Shown piece by piece: positions 6,815 to 11,830 of a stretch of 11,830 nt of DNA. Below the pieces are notes generated by a model that ran no database searches, was not told the origin of the DNA, and was given only the letters and a program-made list of their open reading frames with translations. Made by a program: the position numbers and the translations under genes. This DNA is from Nitrospiraceae bacterium UBA6898 (lineage in GTDB: Bacteria; Nitrospirota; Thermodesulfovibrionia; Thermodesulfovibrionales; UBA6898): NCBI GenBank assembly GCA_002448975.1, contig DKBO01000230.1, forward strand, positions 1-11,830, written 5' to 3'. The stretch's first letter is position 1, and each line of letters begins with the position of its first letter.

Positions 6815-7260
6815 TGGAACTTGAGGACCTCAAAGAGATCATAGAACTTCTCAAGGAAACCGATATTACCGAGCTGCAGGTCGAGAAAGACGGTACCAAG
6901 GTAAAGATCAAGAGAGAAAAATTCCTTCAGCCGTTCGAGATAGCTGCACAGAAACCTTCTGTTGTCCCTGTTCAGGAGACGATCATCAAGGAGATCGTTG
7001 CAGAAGATTCTGAGCAGCGCCTCATCACGATCACGTCCCCGATCGTCGGGACATTTTACCGCGCACCGTCTCCCGAGGCCCCTTCATTTATAGAGATCGG
7101 CCAGAGGGTGAAGAAAGGGCAGGCGCTCTGTATCATTGAAGCCATGAAGCTGATGAACGAGATCGAAAGCGAGGCTGACGGTGTTGTTGTAAAGGCACTG
7201 GTGGAAAACGGACAGCCTGTCGAGTACGGTGAACCGCTCTTCCTTATAGATCCCGCATGA
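6814..7260 (+). CDS. accB: Biotin carboxyl carrier protein of acetyl-CoA carboxylase
   Basis: Carries carboxybiotin from the biotin carboxylase AccC to the carboxyltransferase in the first committed step of fatty acid synthesis. The 148 residues comprise an N-terminal helix (MELEDLKEIIELLKETDITEL), a strand KVKIKRE, a linker at about 38-70, and the biotinyl domain at 71-148. The biotin site is Lys112 in IEAMKLMNEIE (108-118). The family thumb is visible as YRAPSPEAPSFIEIGQ (82-97). The linker is short and not Pro/Ala-rich, unlike E. coli. The ATG shares one base with the efp stop, and the end overlaps accC through ATGA, so efp-accB-accC are almost certainly one transcript with coupled translation. 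Confidence 0.97.
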   Translation: MELEDLKEIIELLKETDITELQVEKDGTKVKIKREKFLQPFEIAAQKPSVVPVQETIIKEIVAEDSEQRLITITSPIVGTFYRAPSPEAPSFIEIGQRVKKGQALCIIEAMKLMNEIESEADGVVVKALVENGQPVEYGEPLFLIDPA

Positions 7261-8621
7261 AGACCTTTAAAAAGATCCTTATTGCCAACCGCGGCGAGAT
7301 AGCGGTGAGGGTGATCCGTGCCTGCAAGGAGCTCGGTATCAGGACCGTAGCGGTCTATTCGGACGCTGACCGGGACTCGCTGCATGTGAAGCTTGCCGAC
7401 GAGTCGGTCTGTGTTGGCCCTGCAAGTGCGGCGCAGAGCTACAACAATATCCCCAGTATCCTTTCGGCAGCAGAGATAACCGATTCTGAAGCGATCCATC
7501 CCGGCTACGGCTTCTTATCCGAGAACCCCCAGTTTGCCGAGGCGTGCCTCACTTCGGGCATAACCTTTATCGGGCCGTCTTCAGAGACGATACGGTTGGG
7601 TGGCGACAAGGCAAAGGCGCGGCAGACCATGAAACGCAGGGGCGTCCCTGTTGTGCCGGGCAGCGACGGCCCCGTGGTGACCGAGGAGGCTGCGCTCAAG
7701 ACCGCCAAGAAGATCGGGTTCCCTGTCATTATCAAGGCTTCGGCAGGCGGCGGCGGACGAGGCATGAGAATTATCAGGGAGGAGGCAGAGCTTGAAAAGC
7801 TTTTTTTCATGGCGCAGAGAGAGGCGCTGACCGCGTTCGGCAACGGCGAACTCTATATGGAAAAATACATCACCGAGATGCGGCATATTGAGGTGCAGAT
7901 CATTGCGGATACGAAGGGTAATATCCTGCACCTCGGCGAGAGGGACTGTTCCATACAGCGGAGGCACCAGAAACTGATCGAAGAGTCGCCTTCACCCATT
8001 GCCTCGGAAAAGTTCAGGAAGAAGATCGGCGAGTATGCGGTGAAGGCTGCGCGGGCATTAAAATACCGGAACGCCGGTACGGTGGAATTTATTGTTGGGC
8101 CGGATGGTAATATCTATTTCATGGAAATCAATACCCGGCTGCAGGTGGAACATCCTGTTACGGAGTACGTCACCGGCATAGATATCGTAAAAGAACAGAT
8201 CAGGGTAGCGGCCGGGCTTTTGTTTGAGATCAAACAGCCGCAGGTAAAGTTCTTCGGGCATGCCATCGAATGCAGGATCAATGCAGAGGACCCGGAACGT
8301 TTCATCCCCTATCCCGGCAAAATTACATTCCTTGCACTTCCCGGCGGGCCGGGTGTCCGGGTGGATACCGCCGCGTACAACGGCTGTGTTATCCCCTCCC
8401 ATTACGACTCTCTTGTTGCCAAACTCATTGTCCACGGAAGGAACCGGGAAGAGGCGATAGCCCGCATGAAGCGGGCCCTTGACGAATTCATCGTTGAAGG
8501 CATCAAGACGACCATACCGTTTCACAAAAAGGTCCTGAACGACCCGGACTTTATCAGGGGGGAGTTCAATACCGGTTTTGTCGAAAAAATGAACAATCCT
8601 CCGCAGCCAACACAAAAATAA
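7257..8621 (+). CDS. accC: Biotin carboxylase subunit of acetyl-CoA carboxylase
   Basis: ATP-grasp enzyme that carboxylates the biotin on AccB with bicarbonate and ATP. The 454 residues are the normal length. Domains in order: N-terminal Rossmann-like domain (KILIANRGEIAVRVIRACKE, 6-25), the ATP-grasp lid and core with Lys160 and the glycine-rich ASAGGGGRGMR (161-171), Lys118, the GERDCSIQRRHQK loop with Lys239, Glu277 and Glu290 as metal ligands, and catalytic Arg294 in EINTRLQVEHP (290-300). The C-terminal domain includes GHAIECRINAEDP (334-346). All catalytic residues I looked for are present. The start is fixed by the ATGA overlap with accB. The carboxyltransferase genes accA and accD are not in the window. 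Confidence 0.97.
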   Translation: MKTFKKILIANRGEIAVRVIRACKELGIRTVAVYSDADRDSLHVKLADESVCVGPASAAQSYNNIPSILSAAEITDSEAIHPGYGFLSENPQFAEACLTSGITFIGPSSETIRLGGDKAKARQTMKRRGVPVVPGSDGPVVTEEAALKTAKKIGFPVIIKASAGGGGRGMRIIREEAELEKLFFMAQREALTAFGNGELYMEKYITEMRHIEVQIIADTKGNILHLGERDCSIQRRHQKLIEESPSPIASEKFRKKIGEYAVKAARALKYRNAGTVEFIVGPDGNIYFMEINTRLQVEHPVTEYVTGIDIVKEQIRVAAGLLFEIKQPQVKFFGHAIECRINAEDPERFIPYPGKITFLALPGGPGVRVDTAAYNGCVIPSHYDSLVAKLIVHGRNREEAIARMKRALDEFIVEGIKTTIPFHKKVLNDPDFIRGEFNTGFVEKMNNPPQPTQK

Positions 8622-8641
8622 CTACTCCTGCAGGGTCAGCA

Positions 8642-9262
8642 ATGTACGGCAACGGCATCTGCTTTATCACGGACAGGACCTATTCGACACTGCCGCTCTC
8701 TGATATGGTGAAACGTGTGCTTGAGGCAGGCCTTACCTTTGTTCAGTACCGTGCCAAAGAAGCGACGCGGCGGGAGATCTATGCAGAGGCGGCAAGTCTC
8801 AGGAATCTCACCCGCGCGTTTGGTGCCGTTTTCATTGTCAATGACCATGCTGATATTGCGCTTGCCGTTGATGCCGACGGTGTGCATCTCGGCCAGGACG
8901 ACCTTCCACTGGAGGAGGCAAGAAGGATCATGGGCAGCCGTATCATAGGTATTTCCACGCACAGTCTTGAGCAGGCCAGGGAGGCGGAGGCAGGAGGGGC
9001 GGATTATATCGGTTTCGGCCCCATTTTTCACACAGCGACAAAGGATGCCGGCATTCCCCAAGGGGTTGACATTCTGAAAATAATCAAACAGAATGTCAGC
9101 ATTCCTGTTGTGGCCATCGGGGGAATTGGGTTCGCGTCGGTTGTAGATGTCATGAATGCAGGCGCTGATTGCATTGCAGTTGCCACAGCGATCTGCAAGG
9201 GCGATATCACGGAAAATGCACGTACGTTCATACGAATGCTGCAAACCATCAAAGGGAGGTAA
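8642..9262 (+). CDS. thiE: Thiamine-phosphate synthase
   Basis: Joins hydroxymethylpyrimidine diphosphate with the thiazole phosphate to make thiamine phosphate. The 206-residue TIM barrel has the family motifs: VQYRAKEAT (34-42; often QLR.K), IVNDHADIALAVDADGVHLG (65-84) with the magnesium ligands Asp68 and Asp87 by alignment to the Bacillus enzyme, IGISTHSLEQA (102-112), ADYIGFGPIF (120-129) and TATK, then VVAIGGI (156-162) and a VATAI phosphate-binding end. The ATG follows accC by 20 bases with only a weak CAGGGT Shine-Dalgarno, so it probably reads through from the acc genes. TenI-like proteins share the fold, but the intact pyrophosphate and magnesium motifs favour ThiE. Confidence 0.92.
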   Translation: MYGNGICFITDRTYSTLPLSDMVKRVLEAGLTFVQYRAKEATRREIYAEAASLRNLTRAFGAVFIVNDHADIALAVDADGVHLGQDDLPLEEARRIMGSRIIGISTHSLEQAREAEAGGADYIGFGPIFHTATKDAGIPQGVDILKIIKQNVSIPVVAIGGIGFASVVDVMNAGADCIAVATAICKGDITENARTFIRMLQTIKGR

Positions 9263-9263
9263 T

Positions 9264-10379
9264 ATGAGAAAAGTTGCTGCGATCTTTCTCTGTCTCGGCG
9301 TTGCGATGATCTTGGCAGCAGGGTGCCAGAAAAAGTCTGAAAACGTGAAGATCGGCGTTGCCGGCCCGATGACCGGAGATCAGTCTAAAATGGGGACGGA
9401 CTTCAAAAACGGTGTTTCCCTGGCTGTCGAGGAATGGAATGCACGGGGAGGAGTGCTCGGGAAGAAGGTGGAGATCATTATCGGCGATGATCAGCACGAT
9501 CCGAAACAGGCCGTTTCTGTTGCGAACAAGATCGTAAATGAAGGTGCGGTGGGTATCATCGGCCATTTTAACTCCAGCTGCTCCATACCGGCATCGGATA
9601 TCTACGTCAGGGGAAATATCCCGATGATATCGCCCGGGTCTACCAATCCTCAGTTGACAGAGAAAGGCTACCGGAACGTGTTCAGGGTATGCGGCAGGGA
9701 CGACCAGCAGGGCAAGGTTGCGGCCGATTTTGTCAATGGCCAGCTCAAAGTGAAGAAAATAGCTGTTATCCATGATAAGACGACATACGGACAGGGACTT
9801 GCGGACGAATTCAGAAAGGCGCTGGGCGAGAAAGCCGAGGTCATTTTCTACGGAGGGATCGTCCAGGGAGATAAGGACTTCAAGGGCGTGCTCACATCCA
9901 TCAGGGAGAAGAAGCCCGAACTCCTGTTTTTCGGCGGCATTTATCCGGAGATGGGGCTTCTCGTCCGGCAGGCACGTGAACTCGGGATAAAAGCACCGTT
10001 CATGAGTGGCGACGGTTCTATCGATCCCAAGTTCGTTGAGATCGCGGGGGCTCAGGCAGCGGAGGGTACGTATCTCACGTTCAGCCCTGACCCGAAGAAT
10101 ATCGCATCTGCCAAAGACTTCATCAGCAAATATACCACAAAGTACGGGGAGATCGGACCTTACTCGGTCTATGCCTATGATGCAGCAAATATCATGCTCA
10201 CAGCCATTGCAGCGGCAAAGACGACAGAAGGTGAAAAAATTGTCGACAAGCTTCACAGCTTGGAATTCAACGGTACCATGGGCAGTATAAAATTCGATGA
10301 CAAGGGCGATGTCACTGTGGCCCCCTACGTCGTTTGGGTGACAGAGGACGGCAAATTCGTTGAAAAATGGAAACCCTGA
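9264..10379 (+). CDS. LivK/LivJ-type substrate-binding lipoprotein of an ABC transporter
   Basis: A 371-residue periplasmic-binding protein of the branched-chain amino acid class (type 1 fold). The start is the ATG at 9264, with GGGAGG (9254-9259) just upstream in the thiE end; the open frame continues further upstream without a plausible signal. Residues 1-20 are a lipoprotein signal, and the lipobox LAAG-Cys21 predicts membrane anchoring. Strong LivJ resemblance follows: IGVAGPMTGDQSKMG, GHFNSSCSIPASDIY (100-114), MISPGSTNPQLT, GRDDQQGKVAADF, IHDKTTYGQGLA and GGIYPEMGLLVRQ. Two ligand-site positions differ from LivJ: Tyr becomes Ile226 and Glu becomes Asp250. No permease or ATPase genes are nearby, so this is an orphan receptor and its ligand is uncertain. 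Confidence 0.9.
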   Translation: MRKVAAIFLCLGVAMILAAGCQKKSENVKIGVAGPMTGDQSKMGTDFKNGVSLAVEEWNARGGVLGKKVEIIIGDDQHDPKQAVSVANKIVNEGAVGIIGHFNSSCSIPASDIYVRGNIPMISPGSTNPQLTEKGYRNVFRVCGRDDQQGKVAADFVNGQLKVKKIAVIHDKTTYGQGLADEFRKALGEKAEVIFYGGIVQGDKDFKGVLTSIREKKPELLFFGGIYPEMGLLVRQARELGIKAPFMSGDGSIDPKFVEIAGAQAAEGTYLTFSPDPKNIASAKDFISKYTTKYGEIGPYSVYAYDAANIMLTAIAAAKTTEGEKIVDKLHSLEFNGTMGSIKFDDKGDVTVAPYVVWVTEDGKFVEKWKP

Positions 10380-10414
10380 GAGCTGCACATACCTGAGCCA
10401 TACACGCAAAGAAA

Positions 10415-10445
10415 GGTGCACGGATATATTCCCTGCGCCTTTTTT
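10415..10445 (+). terminator. Intrinsic terminator after the binding-protein gene
   Basis: GGTGCACGG (10415-10423) pairs with CCCTGCGCC (10431-10439) across the seven-base loop ATATATT, with one C-C mismatch and one G-U pair, followed directly by TTTTTT (10440-10445). The A-rich run upstream (GCAAAGAAA, 10407-10414) mirrors the T tract, so the element could also stop transcription from the other strand. It lies 35 bases after the stop codon and ends the long operon. Confidence 0.85.
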
Positions 10446-10447
10446 GC

Positions 10448-10463
10448 GTTCTGTCGACAGAAC
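10448..10463. promoter_or_regulatory. 16-base perfect palindrome, candidate operator
   Basis: GTTCTGTCGACAGAAC reads the same on both strands and has no spacer. It sits three bases after the terminator T tract and covers the predicted -35 box (10454-10459) of the next gene. A dimeric repressor bound here would block RNA polymerase. I do not recognise it as a known regulator's site. A second, shorter palindrome, TGTATACA (10482-10489), lies at the expected transcription start. Confidence 0.5.
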
Positions 10464-10482
10464 AGGTTTTGTTTGCTATAGT
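10454..10482 (+). promoter_or_regulatory. Sigma-70-type promoter with extended -10
   Basis: The -35 box TCGACA (10454-10459, five of six), a 17-base spacer and the -10 box TATAGT (10477-10482, five of six) preceded by TGC (10474-10476) form a strong match to the extended -10 promoter class. Transcription would start near 10489, leaving a leader of about 22 bases that contains the GGAGG (10500-10504) of the next gene. Confidence 0.65.
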
Positions 10483-10510
10483 GTATACAATAATGGGCCG
10501 GAGGAAACGC

Positions 10511-11143
10511 ATGCATATAGGAATTATCGGTTGCGGTAATGTGGGGGGCGGTCTTGGCAGGATCTGGGCGGAGAAGGGACATGCGGTCACGTTCAGCTAT
10601 TCCCGCAGCAGGGAAAAGCTTGCCGCCGTCGCCTCCTCAGTGCCGAATGCACGCGCCGGCACACCGGAAGAGGCAGCAGCCGACAGCGATGTGGTTCTTC
10701 TCGCGGTCCGGTGGGGTGACGTCCCTGATGCGGTCAGACAGGCAGGCACCCTGAAGGACAGGACCGTTATAGATTGTACCAACCCCCTGACCCCCGATAT
10801 GAGCGGACTTGCTCTCGGCCATACAACATCTGCAGCTGAAGAGATTGCCCGGATGGCTCCGGGTGCGAGGGTCATCAAGGCCTTCAATACCGCCTTTGCG
10901 CAGGTATACCAGGAAGGTAATCGTCTCTTTGGTTCGCGAAGGGCAACCATGTTCTACTGCGGAGATGACGCAGAATCCAAGATCGTAACAGCAAAGCTGA
11001 TCAACGATGTCGGCTTTGAACCGGTGGACTGCGGGCTGTTGACTTCGGCCCGCTATCTTGAACCGCTCGCCATGCTCATGATAACCCTCGGATATGGTCT
11101 CGGTATGGGAACGAATATCGCTGTTGATCTGATACGGCGGTGA
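10511..11143 (+). CDS. NADPH-dependent F420 reductase-like oxidoreductase (COG2085 type)
   Basis: A 210-residue Rossmann protein. The dinucleotide-binding motif is GIIGCGNVGGGLG (4-16). The second strand ends in SYSRSREKL (29-37) with Ser and Arg and no acidic residue, which favours NADPH over NADH. Further family motifs are SDVVLLAVRW (59-68), VIDCTNPL (86-93) and VIKAFNTAFA (121-130). The C-terminal segment YLEPLAMLMITLGYGLGMG is hydrophobic. The start at 10511 is chosen because GGAGG lies six bases upstream and the glycine motif follows at once; an in-frame ATG at 10493 is less likely. The family includes archaeal and actinobacterial F420:NADP reductases but also proteins with no known F420 link, so the substrate is uncertain. 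It is the first gene behind the palindrome-covered promoter. Confidence 0.8.
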   Translation: MHIGIIGCGNVGGGLGRIWAEKGHAVTFSYSRSREKLAAVASSVPNARAGTPEEAAADSDVVLLAVRWGDVPDAVRQAGTLKDRTVIDCTNPLTPDMSGLALGHTTSAAEEIARMAPGARVIKAFNTAFAQVYQEGNRLFGSRRATMFYCGDDAESKIVTAKLINDVGFEPVDCGLLTSARYLEPLAMLMITLGYGLGMGTNIAVDLIRR

Positions 11144-11147
11144 CAGG

Positions 11148-11351
11148 ATGAGACCGGAAGAGAGGATCCGAGAAGAGCACGAAAAGGCAGTTGCCAAAAA
11201 GCAGGATTTTAATGAAAAACTCAAGCAGCTTGAAGGGGCCGAACCCAAAAACTTCCACGATATCTGGATGACGAGGGACCAGATCGCGTACTGGCAGGGG
11301 ATGGCGGAAGGTCTTCAGTTTGCTCTGGATGAATTGCGGGAAGTGAGATGA
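11148..11351 (+). CDS. Small charged helical protein, function unknown
   Basis: A 67-residue open frame starting four bases after the reductase stop, with GGCGG about seven bases before its ATG. Residues 1-30 are highly charged and likely a helix or short coiled coil (RIREEHEKAVAKKQDFNEKLKQLEG); residues 34-66 contain an aromatic patch (NFHDIWMTRDQIAYWQGMAEG) and a second amphipathic helix. There is no signal peptide, membrane segment or cysteine. The tight spacing suggests cotranscription with the reductase and a soluble helical hairpin. I do not recognise a family. It could be a partner of the reductase or unrelated. Confidence 0.65.
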   Translation: MRPEERIREEHEKAVAKKQDFNEKLKQLEGAEPKNFHDIWMTRDQIAYWQGMAEGLQFALDELREVR

Positions 11352-11422
11352 GAGCCCTTTTTTGGTAATCTGGTCTGCTCGTATAGGGTAGCATAAGAAA
11401 ATTCATTCATGGAGGTGGTCAT

Positions 11423-11830
11423 ATGAACAGAGCAATGTGGAGGATATCCTATGCGCTTTTTATGCTGCTGTTCGTCATCAGCGCATCAGTTTCTGCTGCA
11501 GATACCATGCTCAAACCCGATCTGCTGCTGTATCGCGGGCCCGGTACGATCAAGGACCGTATTGCCGAGGTAAGGAACGCGATGGAAAAAGAAGGTTTTC
11601 AGATAGTCGGGGAGTACGAGCCCTACGCGGGCGCACACATTCTTGTCGTTACGAGCGATGCACTCAAGAGCAATGCGGCGAAGTCGCCCTTTGGTGCCTA
11701 TGGAGCCATTCAGCGCATATCTCTTACCGAGACGGGCAAGGAACTCCAGATCGCCTCAACCAATCCACTCTATATGGCGCAGATCTACCAGATGAAAGGA
11801 GATCTTGCCGATGTCGCGGCGAAACTGCAG
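11423..11830 (+). CDS. Exported DUF302-like protein, 3' end outside window
   Basis: The frame is open from the ATG at 11423 to the window edge, 136 visible residues without a stop. GGAGG (11411-11415) lies seven bases upstream. Residues 1-25 form a Sec signal peptide (hydrophobic ALFMLLFVISASVSA) with likely cleavage at SVSA/AD and no lipobox. The mature part, with IKDRIAEVRNAMEKEGFQIVGEYEPYAGAHILVV and later LQIASTNPLYMAQIYQMKGD, resembles DUF302 domains, where a GFTV-type strand and a NDP.YLA motif occur at similar places. The match is distant. DUF302 proteins have no settled function. The 71-base gap before the gene suggests separate expression, but I see no convincing promoter. Confidence 0.6.
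   Translation, partial: MNRAMWRISYALFMLLFVISASVSAADTMLKPDLLLYRGPGTIKDRIAEVRNAMEKEGFQIVGEYEPYAGAHILVVTSDALKSNAAKSPFGAYGAIQRISLTETGKELQIASTNPLYMAQIYQMKGDLADVAAKLQ

Noticed and set aside
8622..8641. TPP riboswitch before thiE
   Set aside because: Only 20 bases separate accC and thiE, far too short for a THI-box aptamer, and none is visible in the accC end.
9249..10421. A 390-codon open frame on the minus strand opposite the binding-protein gene
   Set aside because: The + strand encodes a clear LivJ-type lipoprotein over the same bases; the minus frame shows no recognisable motif and is a codon-bias shadow. The other long minus frames in the window (for example opposite gmk-rpoZ at 1412-2185) are rejected for the same reason.
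10448..10463. The palindrome as a LexA (SOS) box
   Set aside because: It contains CTGT and ACAG only two bases apart, whereas the E. coli box needs eight between them, and it is not the GAAC-N4-GTTC form of Bacillus. The downstream genes are not SOS genes.
11343..11368. Terminator after the 67-residue gene (a T-rich run CCCTTTTTTGG)
   Set aside because: Only about three base pairs can form before the T run, so no credible stem exists.
11359..11397. Promoter for the DUF302-like gene (TATAGG, CATAAG) or a sigma-54 site (GG..GC near 11364-11378)
   Set aside because: No -35 box fits at a proper distance, and the GG to GC spacing is 11, not the 10 required for sigma-54.
1..11830. Mobile elements, CRISPR arrays, tRNA/rRNA genes, defence or toxin-antitoxin modules
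   Set aside because: Genes are contiguous and housekeeping in character; no direct-repeat arrays, transposase motifs, terminal inverted repeats or RNA gene signatures were seen by eye on either strand.

Overview
The window is a compact stretch of bacterial chromosome. All fifteen genes I call lie on the + strand, and most are packed end to end or overlapping. The proteins look like those of an anaerobic or deep-branching Gram-negative group. My best guess is Nitrospirota (Thermodesulfovibrionia-like), with a deltaproteobacterial lineage as second choice. This rests on family resemblance, gene order and the lipoprotein/exported proteins, not on a marker gene.

Layout. (1) Bases 1-3221 hold yicC (5' end missing), remA (DUF370), gmk, rpoZ and coaBC. 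This is the same order as yloC-remA-gmk-rpoZ-coaBC in Bacillus subtilis: RNA turnover, a DNA-binding regulator, GMP kinase, RNA polymerase omega and coenzyme A synthesis. (2) Bases 3258-4689 hold an uncharacterised pair, a TPR protein with a long acidic linker and a small Roadblock/LC7 protein, overlapping by 23 bases. A good sigma-70-type promoter lies just upstream, so a new transcription unit probably starts here with an almost leaderless mRNA. (3) Bases 4740-8621 hold aroQ, an M24B aminopeptidase, efp, accB and accC. This is the order of B. subtilis yqhS-yqhT-efp-accB-accC: shikimate pathway, peptide turnover, relief of polyproline stalling and the biotin part of acetyl-CoA carboxylase. 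(4) Bases 8642-10379 hold thiE and an orphan branched-chain amino acid type binding lipoprotein, closed by a clear intrinsic terminator at 10415-10445. (5) Bases 10511-11351 hold an F420/NADP reductase-like protein and a 67-residue protein of unknown function. They sit behind a promoter whose -35 box lies inside a perfect 16-base palindrome, a likely operator. (6) From 11423 to the right edge runs an exported DUF302-like protein cut off by the window.

The region is essentially housekeeping. I found no mobile element, CRISPR array, tRNA, rRNA, defence or toxin-antitoxin system. The parts least explained by known biology are the TPR-Roadblock pair, the palindromic operator and its target operon, the 67-residue protein, and the orphan binding protein with altered ligand-site residues.
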